Shown here: positions 7,568 through 16,392 of the stretch, piece after piece
Numbering within the stretch: position 1 is the first letter of the stretch
Layout of the letters: each line of letters opens with the position of its first letter
NCBI RefSeq assembly: GCF_051846915.1
Contig: NZ_JBPYCR010000001.1
Location: 1-64,000 of the forward strand
Reading direction: 5' to 3'
Origin: JBPYCR01 sp051846915
Lineage (GTDB): Bacteria > Bacillota > Bacilli > Bacillales > Amphibacillaceae
Length of the DNA: 64,000 nucleotides
Translations under genes and position numbers: made by a program
The notes under the pieces: model-generated
Databases searched by the model: none
The model's input: only the letters and a program-made list of their open reading frames with translations
Told to the model about the DNA's origin: nothing

Positions 7568-9334
7568 TTATATTTCTTTCACTAAAGCTCCGTCATCGAG
7601 ATGCTGTACTTGATATAAATTATAATAGGTTCCTCTTTCCCTCATCAACTCTTCGTGAGAGCCGATTTCCACAACCTTCCCATGATCAATAACGACAATG
7701 CGATCGGCATGCGTAATCGTCGCCAGTCGATGCGCTACTATAAAAGTAGTCCGGTCATACGCCAGCTTCCCCATCGCTTCCTGTATATGATGTTCGCTTT
7801 CTAAGTCTAGGGAGGAAGTTGCCTCATCAAATATTAATATCGGCGGGTTCTTCAAAAACACACGTGCAATAGCTACACGCTGCTTTTGACCTCCTGACAG
7901 CTTCACTCCGCGTTCACCAACAAGCGTGTCATAACCATTTGGAAGATTTGTAATAAATTCATGGGCATTAGCAGCTTTTGCAGCTGCAATTACTTCTTCA
8001 TCCGTTGCATAAGGATCTCCCATGCGAATGTTCATGGCAATCGATTCGCTAAATAGAATATTGTCTTGTAAAACCATTCCGATATTATCTCGCAGCGAGC
8101 GAGCTTTTACATCACGTATATCCATGCCATCTACTTTAATGGAACCACCCGTTACATCATAAAACCTTGGGATCAGACTGATTAATGTCGATTTTCCGCC
8201 GCCGCTCATTCCGACAAGGGCAATCGTTTCCCCTTTCCGAACGGATAAATTCACACCTTTTAATACATCTCCATCCTCTGCACTGTATTGAAACGAAACA
8301 TTTTCAATAGATATTTCTCCTCTGACACGGTCTAGTTCAATCGCATCATCTTTATCTTGAATATCATATTTCTCATTGAAAAATTCAAATACCCGATCAA
8401 TGGAAGCGATCGATTGGGTTAACATCGTTGAAGAGTTAATTAAACGGCGTAGCGGGCTATAGACCCTCTCCATATATCCGACAAATGCAACCATCGTTCC
8501 CATCGTTAGATCTCCTATAATTACTTGATATGCTGCATAAGCGATAACAAGCAATGGTGCCAAATCGGTAATTGTATTCGTCACAGCAAATGTTTTAGCA
8601 TTCCAACCTGTGTGTACAAGTGCTCTATTTAAGAAATTCGCGTTTCGCTCGTCGAATTGCTCATGTTCATAATCTTCCAATGCAAACCCTCTGGTCACAG
8701 GCATTCCTTGAACACGTTCGTGCAGGTGTCCTTGTACTTCTGCAAGTGCTTGAGAGCGATCACGAGTTAATCGACGTAACCTCCCATAAAAATACTTTAC
8801 AGCTAGACCAAAAAAAGGGAATAATATAATGGAAACAATCGTCAAACTAACATCCATTGTCATCATAATAACAACAGCAATCAATATAGTCATAATGTCG
8901 AGCCATACGTTCATTAAGCCAGTTATAACAAAGGTCTTCGTCTGCTCCACATCATGTATTACCCGGGAAATAATCTCCCCAGTTTTCGTCTCTGAATAAA
9001 ATTTAAGACTTAGCTTTTGAATGTGATCGAATAGGCGGTCACGAATATCGTATAAAATATTGCTGCCTACCCACTGAGCTAAATATTGGCGATAGTATTC
9101 CACCGGTGGTCTTAAAACAAGAAAAACGAAAAAAGATATACCCATTAGCCAAAATAATTGATTTAACTTTTCTGATTGTGCCATATCCGCATTAATAATA
9201 TTGTCGATAACGAACTTCAATATTAAAGGAATTAATAACGGTATGGCAAACTTCACTATACCGATGAGAACCGTTCCAAAAATCGACCATTTATAAGGTT
9301 TAACAAACTGCATATATTGTTTAATACTACTCAT
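7568..9334 (-). CDS. ygaD: type I ABC exporter, fused permease-ATPase (YgaD-like)
   Basis: A 588-residue half-transporter with six membrane helices in the first ~310 residues and an ATPase domain at the C-terminus. Walker A is GMSGGGKST, the signature is LSGGQKQRVAIAR and Walker B is ILIFDEATS. It is expected to work as a homodimer exporting lipid-like or drug substrates; the substrate is unknown. The name follows synteny: in B. subtilis ygaD lies with ygaC and sspE just upstream of perR, as here. The gene is complete and runs in the same direction as ygaC, 79 bp downstream of it. Confidence 0.88.
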   Translation of the reverse strand: MSSIKQYMQFVKPYKWSIFGTVLIGIVKFAIPLLIPLILKFVIDNIINADMAQSEKLNQLFWLMGISFFVFLVLRPPVEYYRQYLAQWVGSNILYDIRDRLFDHIQKLSLKFYSETKTGEIISRVIHDVEQTKTFVITGLMNVWLDIMTILIAVVIMMTMDVSLTIVSIILFPFFGLAVKYFYGRLRRLTRDRSQALAEVQGHLHERVQGMPVTRGFALEDYEHEQFDERNANFLNRALVHTGWNAKTFAVTNTITDLAPLLVIAYAAYQVIIGDLTMGTMVAFVGYMERVYSPLRRLINSSTMLTQSIASIDRVFEFFNEKYDIQDKDDAIELDRVRGEISIENVSFQYSAEDGDVLKGVNLSVRKGETIALVGMSGGGKSTLISLIPRFYDVTGGSIKVDGMDIRDVKARSLRDNIGMVLQDNILFSESIAMNIRMGDPYATDEEVIAAAKAANAHEFITNLPNGYDTLVGERGVKLSGGQKQRVAIARVFLKNPPILIFDEATSSLDLESEHHIQEAMGKLAYDRTTFIVAHRLATITHADRIVVIDHGKVVEIGSHEELMRERGTYYNLYQVQHLDDGALVKEI

Positions 9335-9413
9335 TTACTATCTTCCTCAAATTCATTTTAATTATCTTGCTCCAACAGAAAACCTTGCTACTTCATACTG
9401 TAACAAGGTGTTA

Positions 9414-9941
9414 TTAACTGTATGTCAAAAAACGTTCATACCATTGATCAATAAATCCTGGCATAAAAGGACCTTTTCGCTGTCTGGACCAGCTTAATAA
9501 GTAATCTATATGCGTATATAGTATTTTATCCAGAATCTGCGGATAATCCATCATAACTTTATGATGTTCATATTCATCTTCGTCGACTAACTCGTAAGTC
9601 ATATCTGGATATATTTTTATATCTAGATCGTAATCAATATACTTAAGTACGCTATTTTCAATTAAAAATGGCGATCCTATATTACAATAATAGTAAATAT
9701 CATTGTCACGAAGCATCCCTATTACATTAAACCAATAATTTGAATGAAAATAAAAAATAGACGGTTCCCGTGTATTCCAAATTCGACCATCACTTTCTAC
9801 TACCTTTGTTTTATCATTAGCTCCAATGATAACTTCCTCAGATCCATGTAAAACTGTATTTTCTTTCCATGTGCGATGACGGTTGCCATTATGTTTATAG
9901 CTTTCAATAACTATTTGTGAGCCAGCATTCGTAGCGTCCAT
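9414..9941 (-). CDS. ygaC: YgaC / DUF402 family nucleoside tri-/diphosphatase-like protein
   Basis: A 175-residue cytoplasmic protein of the UPF0374/DUF402 family, members of which hydrolyse nucleoside tri- and diphosphates. Family-typical segments are seen: SYKHNGNRHRTW, ESDGRIWNTREP, NYWFNVIGMLRD, YIDYDLDIKIYPDMTYELVD and QRKGPFMPGFIDQWYERF. The ATG at 9941 is used because AAAGGGCG lies 7 nt upstream; the alternative 21 bp upstream has no such site. It precedes ygaD in the same direction, as in B. subtilis. Confidence 0.9.
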   Translation of the reverse strand: MDATNAGSQIVIESYKHNGNRHRTWKENTVLHGSEEVIIGANDKTKVVESDGRIWNTREPSIFYFHSNYWFNVIGMLRDNDIYYYCNIGSPFLIENSVLKYIDYDLDIKIYPDMTYELVDEDEYEHHKVMMDYPQILDKILYTHIDYLLSWSRQRKGPFMPGFIDQWYERFLTYS

Positions 9942-10140
9942 ACTATCGCCCTTTCCACTCATTCAACAACTTGCCGTTTACTATTAATTAGTATAATGGT
10001 ATTGATATATATTTTAAAGTTATATGTTCAATATATGTAGTCTACTCTCATTTCATCTATAGATTTGTCTTGTTAGTAAGCTTAAATTCAGTCTAGTCAG
10101 CTGTTTTATGACATTTATAGAAAAGTGAAAAGTAAAAGAA

Positions 10141-10168
10141 GCATTCTTAACATATTTGCTAAGAATGC
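10141..10168 (-). terminator. terminator between ygaC and sspE
   Basis: GCATTCTTA/TAAGAATGC with a 10-nt loop. T-rich sequence follows on both strands. It lies downstream of sspE and is the likely end of that transcript. The rest of 9963-10261 shows no gene. Confidence 0.7.
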
Positions 10169-10261
10169 TCCTTTTTTATAGCAACGAAAAAGAAAAGATT
10201 CTTTTTGCTGCGAATGCGGAACTAGGCTAACGTCTTTTTATTTTTGACGAAAACCCGATAC

Positions 10262-10435
10262 TTACTTTTTATTTTGCTTCGACTTTTGGTTTTGTTTTCT
10301 AACCTCTTGGGCATCTGTTTCGGATGCAAACTCCGTACCATATTGCCCTTGTGCAGCTTGTTGATTTTGTTTCTTCACTTTTTGAACGTTAGTGCCTGAA
10401 GCTGTTTGGTTTGGCTTTTTTGGATTTTTAGCCAT
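10262..10435 (-). CDS. sspE: gamma-type small acid-soluble spore protein SspE
   Basis: A 57-residue, very hydrophilic Gln/Lys/Asn-rich protein stored in the spore core and degraded in germination as an amino acid source. The diagnostic GPR-protease segment TEFASETDAQEVRKQNQ is present once; B. subtilis SspE (about 84 residues) has a longer repeated form, so this is a short version. GGAGGTGAT precedes the ATG at 10435. Expression from a forespore sigma-G promoter is expected, but I could not point to convincing boxes. Confidence 0.9.
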   Translation of the reverse strand: MAKNPKKPNQTASGTNVQKVKKQNQQAAQGQYGTEFASETDAQEVRKQNQKSKQNKK

Positions 10436-10538
10436 TGGTATCACCTCCGCAATTATAACTTTTCCATTTTCATAAAAGTTATCCGTAAAAAATAATTGGA
10501 ATTTTATACCGTATGCGTAAGGTCCATTCGGGGAAACG

Positions 10539-11606
10539 TTATGTAATATATTTTTTCACATTTAAATGAGAGACTGAAAAAGGAAGACGATCCATCTCCT
10601 CTTTTGATTTAAATTGGAGTCTTTCTACACCTCTTTGATTAATTAACGTCGCTTCAAATACATCCAATTGCCAAATTAAATGAGAGAATACATGCCTTAA
10701 CGAGCTCTTTTTTTCAACGAGTTCAATCTCCAGTCCGTATTCTCCATACATCCAGTTTTCAATATGTTCCATTCCGATTTCATTAATTGGAACCATTGGA
10801 AATTGCCACATATTGGCCAATAACCCTTTATCATCTCGTTTTTCAACAGCATAATCATTATTTGCATTTTTTATTAACAAAACAACATATGGAACAACTT
10901 TTTGTTTTTTTGCCTTTGATTTAATCGGTAGCTCTTTTTCCATTCCCGTCGAAAATGCCTGACAGTGTTTTTGCACTGGGCAGAGCATACATTGAGGGGT
11001 TCTTGGGAGACATACGAGCGCACCAAGTTCCATAACAGCCTGATTAAATGACGAAGGATTATCAGCTGGAATAATATGTCTGATATAAACTTCGAATTGT
11101 TTTTTTACCTTTTGTAGAGCTATATCTTCTTCTATTTGAAGTATTCGGGAAAAAACACGCATAACATTCCCATCTACTGCCGGCTCCGGTTTATTAAAAG
11201 CAATGGAAAGAATAGCCCCTTTTGTGTACGGCCCAACCCCTTTTAAGGCACCTATTTGTTCAGGCACATCCGGGACACGTCCATCGTAGGATGAAACAAC
11301 CTCCCGAACAGCATGGTGCAAATTTTTTGCCCGTGAATAATATCCAAGTCCTTCCCATTCTTTTAGCACGGTTTGTTCATCTGCTTGCGCCAGTGCTTGC
11401 GGCGTTGGGAATTGTGCAATGAATCGGTTGAAATAAGGGATAACTGTATCAACCTTTGTTTGTTGCAGCATTATTTCTGACACCCAGATTTTGTATGGGT
11501 CTGACGTCCGTCTCCACGGAAGATCCCGTTTATTTTCTTCATACCAATCGATTAAGTCTTTCTGGAATTTATGATTGTTAAAATCTTGTAACTCTTTTAT
11601 GCTCAT
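10539..11606 (-). CDS. mutY: A/G-specific adenine DNA glycosylase MutY
   Basis: A 355-residue base-excision repair enzyme that removes adenine opposite 8-oxoguanine. Seen are the LPWRRTSDPYKIWVSEIMLQ segment, the helix-hairpin-helix LKGVGPYTKGAILS, the catalytic Asp region PAVDGNVMRV and the 4Fe-4S ligands C-x6-C-x2-C-x5-C in CLPRTPQCMLCPVQKHC. The C-terminal ~120 residues are the NUDIX-like 8-oxoG recognition domain. The ATG at 11606 follows GGAGTGATAAG. It is divergent from yfhP, as in B. subtilis order. Confidence 0.95.
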   Translation of the reverse strand: MSIKELQDFNNHKFQKDLIDWYEENKRDLPWRRTSDPYKIWVSEIMLQQTKVDTVIPYFNRFIAQFPTPQALAQADEQTVLKEWEGLGYYSRAKNLHHAVREVVSSYDGRVPDVPEQIGALKGVGPYTKGAILSIAFNKPEPAVDGNVMRVFSRILQIEEDIALQKVKKQFEVYIRHIIPADNPSSFNQAVMELGALVCLPRTPQCMLCPVQKHCQAFSTGMEKELPIKSKAKKQKVVPYVVLLIKNANNDYAVEKRDDKGLLANMWQFPMVPINEIGMEHIENWMYGEYGLEIELVEKKSSLRHVFSHLIWQLDVFEATLINQRGVERLQFKSKEEMDRLPFSVSHLNVKKYIT

Positions 11607-11703
11607 CTTATCACTCCATTGTGGTACAATAATATCGTAAAATGACATTAAATCTTTTCCAATTATATAAAAATTTCAGCATAAACCTTGGGAGGTTTTC
11701 TAT

Positions 11704-12690
11704 ATGGATACAGGTACCCATATCGTTATGGGTGTAGCGCTTGGTGGTTTGGCCACCTTGGATCCTGTCGTTCAAAATGACCCCGTATTGTTTCAAGCCG
11801 TATTTGCTGGGGCAATTGCAGGTTCACTCGCACCGGATTTTGACACGATATTAAAATTAAAAAACAATGCTACTTATATTCGCCATCACCGTGGTGTGAC
11901 CCACTCGGTACCAGCTCTTATAATTTGGGGCATTTTAATTACGGCAATTATATACATGTTTGTGCCACAAGTTAATATTTGGCATTTATGGATTTGGACG
12001 TTTTTAGCCGTTATCATCCATGTGTTCGTCGATATATTTAACGCATATGGAACCCAGGCATACCGACCATTTACAAATAAATGGATAGCCCACGGCTTTA
12101 TAAATACATTTGACCCATATATTTTCCTGCTTCATGTCGCCGGCATCATTGCTTGGATGCTTGGAGCAAATCCTGGTTTTACTTGGATCATCGTTTATAT
12201 TGTCGTGTTCTTATATTATGTAAAGCGGTATTTCGATAAACAGGAAATCGTTAAAAAAATCCACGACTACTTTCCAAACACGGAGCAAATTGCGACATCG
12301 CCGACAATAAAACAAAATGAATGGCGAGTAGCAATTACGACAACCGATCGATTTTATGTTGGCACAGTAGAGCATGGACATATTCAAATTATTGATGAGT
12401 TTGAAAAAGTGCCACTACCTGATTCATCAATCATTAACGCAGCAAAGGAAGATAAAAATATATCCGCTTTTTTATCTTTTTCACCTGTATATCGATGGGA
12501 AATAAATGAATTTGACTATTTTACTGAAGTGCGACTTATTGATTTGCGTTATCGTTCAAAAGGACACTATCCTTTCGTAGCCGTGGCTCAAATTAACAAG
12601 CATATGCAAGTGGTAAATTCGTATACTGGCTGGATATTCTCCGAACGAAAATTGCAAAGAAAACTGTACTTTGGTGATAACCCAACCTAA
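11704..12690 (+). CDS. yfhP: membrane-bound metal-dependent hydrolase YfhP
   Basis: A 328-residue protein of the YdjM/YfhP family. The N-terminus MDTGTHIVMG and the motif HHRGVTHS, with DFDTI upstream, supply the His/Asp residues presumed to bind metal. Four to five membrane segments occupy residues ~15-185, and the C-terminal ~130 residues are soluble. TGGGAGG is 7-8 nt upstream of the ATG. The substrate is unknown. The gene ends at a strong terminator facing yfhH. Confidence 0.9.
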   Translation: MDTGTHIVMGVALGGLATLDPVVQNDPVLFQAVFAGAIAGSLAPDFDTILKLKNNATYIRHHRGVTHSVPALIIWGILITAIIYMFVPQVNIWHLWIWTFLAVIIHVFVDIFNAYGTQAYRPFTNKWIAHGFINTFDPYIFLLHVAGIIAWMLGANPGFTWIIVYIVVFLYYVKRYFDKQEIVKKIHDYFPNTEQIATSPTIKQNEWRVAITTTDRFYVGTVEHGHIQIIDEFEKVPLPDSSIINAAKEDKNISAFLSFSPVYRWEINEFDYFTEVRLIDLRYRSKGHYPFVAVAQINKHMQVVNSYTGWIFSERKLQRKLYFGDNPT

Positions 12691-12723
12691 AAAACAGCAA
12701 GGGATGCTTCCTTGCTGTTTTTT
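12691..12723 (+). terminator. terminator between yfhP and yfhH
   Basis: AAAACAGCAAGG pairs with CCTTGCTGTTTT (12-bp stem, 7-nt loop), A-rich before and T-rich after, so it can end both convergent transcripts. Confidence 0.9.
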
Positions 12724-12734
12724 GATGTGAAGAT

Positions 12735-13070
12735 TTACTCATCAGCAATTTGATCTCCCAGCATTGCAATTGGAATAGCTTCCTCCCTGTCATACATTTC
12801 GTTAAGCAAGTTAATACGATGTCCCCAGGCCATCACACCATTTATATAGTTTATTTTAAACGTGTGACCCGGATCGCTATTTAAATTATAAATTTTTCCG
12901 GATTGGAATTCATCCGGATTTAGCATATAAGACATGACGATTTGCATTTTCCGCTCATTAATAGCTACTTTACTTAACTGTCCAAGCTGTTCTGCCTTTT
13001 GTGCCTTCTCTTTTAGCTTCCCTACTTCTTCACGCAATTGTTCTATTGTATAATCACTATAACGTGTCAT
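12735..13070 (-). CDS. yfhH: YfhH family protein (DUF1811)
   Basis: A 111-residue cytoplasmic protein of unknown function. The N-terminal ~45 residues form charged helices (YTIEQLREEVGKLKEKAQKA) and the C-terminal half is a small beta-rich domain (HTFKINYINGVMAWGHRI). The ATG at 13070 has GAAGGATG upstream with 6 nt spacing; other in-frame ATGs lie too close to that site. It follows recX by 35 bp in the same direction, as in B. subtilis. Confidence 0.88.
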   Translation of the reverse strand: MTRYSDYTIEQLREEVGKLKEKAQKAEQLGQLSKVAINERKMQIVMSYMLNPDEFQSGKIYNLNSDPGHTFKINYINGVMAWGHRINLLNEMYDREEAIPIAMLGDQIADE

Positions 13071-13105
13071 TACTATCATCCTTCCCCTAATTTTCACTCC
13101 ATTTA

Positions 13106-13915
13106 TTACTCGATAACTTTATCCAAAAATTTGTTGATTATGTTCAATGCGAATCCTTGCCGATATAGTCCTTCTTTCACTTTGTTCTTCAATTCATAGC
13201 CATCCAGTTTTTTTTCATGGCGCTGCAAAATTTTTTTTCCGTGATATAAAACAGCTTCCCACTCTTCAACATCTTTATCTTTTACTACGAGATCAGCCAC
13301 CACATCCCGGATAACATCTTCTGCAAATCCTTTTTGGGCCAATGATGCCTTTATTGACTGCAGCCGTTTTTTAAAGGCGTTTTTTTTCTTTTGTTCAACC
13401 CTTTTTTCGGCCCACTTCATTGCAATATTATATTGTCTTTCATACGTATATTGTTCTATTGCTTGGGCTGCAATTCTGTTTGATACCCCTTTAGAAGTCA
13501 GCTCCTGCTTTACAAGCAACGGACCTTTTTGTGACATGTTTATCCGGTTACGGACAAAACTTTTGGAAAAAGCTTCATCATCAAGCAGATTTTCTTTTTC
13601 CAACTTATCAATAACACGTGGGATTTGTTCCGGTTCAACTTCTTTTTTTAATAAATAGTTCTCAATTTCCTGCTTCGTACGCATGCGATAACTTAAATAA
13701 CGAATTGCCATTACGTAAGATTGGTGAAACGTTTCCTCATTAAGAATTTGTTGACGCACGGAATGTTCAAGCTTCATCCCTTTTTTAATATGATATTTAA
13801 TTAAAATATCTTCGTCTATACCAAATCCGAATTTTTCTCCTTGGCCTTCATCAAAGTATATATTATACCGTTGCTTATTCTTCTTTTGCGTCGTAATTCG
13901 AGATATTATTGCCAC
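13106..13915 (-). CDS. recX: RecA regulator RecX
   Basis: A 269-residue cytoplasmic regulator of RecA filaments. It is built of three-helix repeats typical of RecX: YLSYRMRTKQEIENYL, VIDKLEKENLLDDEAFSKSF and the QKG-x-lll-x-eL segment QKGPLLVKQELTSKGV. I use the GTG at 13915, which follows GAAGAGGTG by 6 nt and gives the family N-terminus (M)AIISRITTQKK; the upstream ATG would sit ahead of the binding site. It is divergent from yfhF and forms a unit with yfhH. Confidence 0.92.
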   Translation of the reverse strand: MAIISRITTQKKNKQRYNIYFDEGQGEKFGFGIDEDILIKYHIKKGMKLEHSVRQQILNEETFHQSYVMAIRYLSYRMRTKQEIENYLLKKEVEPEQIPRVIDKLEKENLLDDEAFSKSFVRNRINMSQKGPLLVKQELTSKGVSNRIAAQAIEQYTYERQYNIAMKWAEKRVEQKKKNAFKKRLQSIKASLAQKGFAEDVIRDVVADLVVKDKDVEEWEAVLYHGKKILQRHEKKLDGYELKNKVKEGLYRQGFALNIINKFLDKVIE

Positions 13916-14078
13916 ATAATTCACCTCTTCCGTTATCATATCATGAACGAAATATTGTATGGTACACTTTATACAAGTAAACCTCGTTTTCTGAAACGTT
14001 CTTTAAATTAACAAAGTAACTAAAAACATTAACAAAAGTACAAGCATAGAAAATAAACATTAAGACGGAGGATTAATG

Positions 14079-14975
14079 ATGAATATATTAGTAACTGGCG
14101 GAACAGGATTTGTCGGCCAAAGACTTGTGCATCAATTATGTAAACGTGGGTACCATACATTCATCCTGACACGATCTCCTGATAAACATACAAACAAAAA
14201 TAGAATTACGTATATTGATTATTCCATACAACCGGAGGAACTGCCAATCATTCACGCCGTATTTAATCTTGCCGGAGATTCCTTATTCGGTTATTGGACA
14301 AAGGAAAAAAAGAAATCTATATTTACGAGCAGAATGCAAGTTACAGATAAAGTTGTTCAATTGATAAAACAATTGAAGCAAAAACCAGAGGTACTTATTA
14401 ATGCTTCCGCAGTCGGTTATTATGGAATGTCGGATGAAATGATTTTTACCGAAAAAACAACTACTCCTGGAAACGACTTTCTCGCTAATGTAGTTGTTAA
14501 CTGGGAAAAAGCTGCACAGAAGGCAGTAAATTTCGGCATACGAACGGCATATATACGTTTTGGCGTTATTTTAGGCCGAGATAGCGGAGCTCTTCCGCTT
14601 ATGGCCCTTCCGGTAAAGTTTTTTGCAGGTGGAAAAGTTGGGAAAGGCTCCCAATGGATCTCCTGGATTCATATAGACGATGTGATTAATATTCTTTTAT
14701 TTTGTCTCGATCATAAGCAAATAACGGGACCTGTTAACGCCACCGCTCCACAGCCAAAACGTAACAAAGATTTTACAAAGGAATTAAGTAACACATTACA
14801 CAGGCCGTATTGGTTTCCTACGCCTGCACCGATTATCCAATTAGCACTAGGAGAAATGAGCGGACTGATTACTCACGGTCAATTTGTCTTACCTGACAAG
14901 CTGGAAAAGCACGGTTATTCCTTTCTTTTCCCTGAAATAAAAGGAGCATTAAATGACCTCTTTCAATCATCCTAA
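14079..14975 (+). CDS. yfhF: TIGR01777 family NAD(P)-dependent epimerase YfhF
   Basis: A 298-residue extended short-chain dehydrogenase. The Rossmann motif is TGGTGFVGQRL at residues ~6-16; NASAVGYYG holds the serine/tyrosine active site region; the C-terminal DUF1731-like part includes PAPIIQLALGEMS. Two adjacent ATGs follow CGGAGG; the second (14079) is better spaced at 7 nt, the first is at 14076. Substrate unknown. Divergence from recX matches B. subtilis. Confidence 0.9.
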   Translation: MNILVTGGTGFVGQRLVHQLCKRGYHTFILTRSPDKHTNKNRITYIDYSIQPEELPIIHAVFNLAGDSLFGYWTKEKKKSIFTSRMQVTDKVVQLIKQLKQKPEVLINASAVGYYGMSDEMIFTEKTTTPGNDFLANVVVNWEKAAQKAVNFGIRTAYIRFGVILGRDSGALPLMALPVKFFAGGKVGKGSQWISWIHIDDVINILLFCLDHKQITGPVNATAPQPKRNKDFTKELSNTLHRPYWFPTPAPIIQLALGEMSGLITHGQFVLPDKLEKHGYSFLFPEIKGALNDLFQSS

Positions 14976-15119
14976 AACTTACAAAAAAATATTAAAATAT
15001 ATTTTCTTTTGAAATAAATCATTGTAAAATAGAAGTTAGTAAGGTCATCACGTACTGATAAAACAAATCTATAGCAAGTGATTTTAATATTAGTAAAAAA
15101 CAAATAAAGACACTGTATT

Positions 15120-15187
15120 ATTGGGAAGGCAAATGGTGCGCCACCAGATTTAACTGGTTCTAGTGGGTTCGATTCCCACCCCGAATT
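15120..15187 (+). tRNA. tRNA-like sequence with UUA anticodon (pseudo-tRNA)
   Basis: A tRNA cloverleaf can be drawn. Acceptor halves are ATTGGGA (15120-15126) and CCCGAAT (15180-15186), with a G-G and an A-C mismatch. The D arm is GGC-AAATGGTGC-GCC. The anticodon stem is ACCAG/CTGGT with a 6-nt loop ATTTAA (one base short), reading UUA. The T arm is perfect: GTGGG-TTCGATT-CCCAC. No CCA is encoded. A UUA anticodon would read the stop codon UAA, so ordinary decoding is unlikely. From memory, a tRNA-like RNA called tRNA-Other in Bacillus cereus has similar features; I cannot check this here. It may be functional or a decayed tRNA. Confidence 0.6.
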
Positions 15188-15280
15188 TTTGTTGCAATTC
15201 AAATAAAAATTCGTGGGTAACCTTGCCTTTTCTATATTTTTTAGGATACCCACCTTTTTCAACTAAAGGAGGGTATTTTT

Positions 15281-15838
15281 ATGCTAAAAAAACGGGATTT
15301 ACATGAGGTTCCAGAATTGTTTCAACTACTAGTACATCCAAGAGTTTTCCCTTACGTTCGGGAAAAGGCAGCGAATACAGATGAATATTATTTTATAACA
15401 AAACAAATAATCGAAGCCGAAAATAGCGGAACATTAATTTCGCGAACTATTTTAGACGACTATGAGCAGCCAATTGGAACAATCAATTTGTACGATATTA
15501 AAGGCAGTTATGGCTTTCTGGCAACGTGGGTCGGTGAACCGTATTTTGGAAAGGGGTACAACAAGCTGGCAAAAGAATTATTTCTAGATGAGTTATTTTT
15601 TGAAATAAATACGATTGAAACTGTGTTTATGAAAGTAAGAAGAACAAACACCCGATCCGCAAAAGCAGCATTAAAATTGCCCTTCGTTAATGGCGCAAAT
15701 GAGTTGTATCCACACATTTATAATGAAATAAATAAGTATGGCGATATTTACGACTTATTTGTCATTTCGAAAGATGTATATGTAGCTTGTACCCAATTTG
15801 TAGTACAGGAGACTGTATCTTCTGTGGATGCCTCCTAA
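15281..15838 (+). CDS. GNAT family N-acetyltransferase
   Basis: A 185-residue protein of the GCN5-related acetyltransferase fold, resembling the ribosomal-protein and amino-acid acetyltransferase group: RTILDDYEQPIGTINLYD, then WVGEPYFGKGYNKLAKEL (acetyl-CoA loop region) and KVRRTNTRSAKAALKL near the C-terminal strand. AAAGGAGGG precedes the ATG by 6 nt. The upstream tRNA-like sequence runs in the same direction about 95 bp away. Substrate unknown. Confidence 0.8.
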   Translation: MLKKRDLHEVPELFQLLVHPRVFPYVREKAANTDEYYFITKQIIEAENSGTLISRTILDDYEQPIGTINLYDIKGSYGFLATWVGEPYFGKGYNKLAKELFLDELFFEINTIETVFMKVRRTNTRSAKAALKLPFVNGANELYPHIYNEINKYGDIYDLFVISKDVYVACTQFVVQETVSSVDAS

Positions 15839-15850
15839 TACGCACTTTTA

Positions 15851-15877
15851 AAAATAAACCATTTTTCGGTTTATTTT
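15851..15877 (+). terminator. terminator after the GNAT gene
   Basis: AAAATAAACC/GGTTTATTTT hairpin with a T run. Confidence 0.85.
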
Positions 15878-15906
15878 TTATTTTTCTTCTATTTTTTGAT
15901 AGCTCA

Positions 15907-16200
15907 TTAATCAAGTTCTGTTTGTAACAACCTATCCTCCAGTTTCTCCTCCGCTTTTCTTGCTGCTACTGTTTTATTACTACCATAACCATAACCGACT
16001 GAAATTTTTTCTTCTTCAAGAATAACCACTGACTGCCATAATTTCCTTTGTGTTACATTCCATAAAAATATTTGCACTGTGTGGCTTCCTAGCACATGAA
16101 TCTCATAGTTTTCTTTATAAAACATTGCACGCAACATTCTACACTTTGTAAGGCTTAATATAACAGGCTCGTATAAGATAAGACAGCTAATCATTGACAT
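15907..16200 (-). CDS. hypothetical protein
   Basis: About 97 residues, not recognised. The first half is mixed hydrophobic (ISCLILYEPVILSLTKC), the second half has beta-like segments followed by a charged helix (KTVAARKAEEKLEDRLLQTE). The reading frame has a good ribosome site: AGGAGAGAA directly before the ATG at 16200, with another ATG two codons later. It stands alone between two terminators. Whether it is soluble is unclear. Confidence 0.6.
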   Translation of the reverse strand: MSMISCLILYEPVILSLTKCRMLRAMFYKENYEIHVLGSHTVQIFLWNVTQRKLWQSVVILEEEKISVGYGYGSNKTVAARKAEEKLEDRLLQTELD

Positions 16201-16307
16201 TTCTCTCCTCTCTTGCATATTTTCTTATGCCTATAATAGAACAAACGTTCCATTAATGCAATTGTTTTCTTACTTTTTGCAAAAATTGTTTTTCTTACAA
16301 GCACAAA

Positions 16308-16353
16308 AAATATCACACACTGACCTCTTTACAAGATTGAGTGTGTGATATTT
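16308..16353 (-). terminator. terminator of the GntR/ABC operon
   Basis: AAATATCACACACT pairs with AGTGTGTGATATTT (14 bp, 18-nt loop). On the minus strand it is followed by TTTTTTGTG, so it ends the operon transcribed from 18.4 kb. Confidence 0.85.
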
Positions 16354-16392
16354 GTTATTGATAATGCCCTCTTGGCTTAGGTAGCGTCTTAA

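Noticed and set aside
14972..15262. 96-codon minus-strand frame with GWESNPLEPV.
   Set aside because: It is the shadow of the tRNA-like sequence; the GWESNP string is typical of frames read across tRNA T arms.
15118..15280. T-box or amino-acid riboswitch in front of the GNAT gene.
   Set aside because: No T-box motif or other recognised aptamer; the tRNA T arm explains the conserved core.
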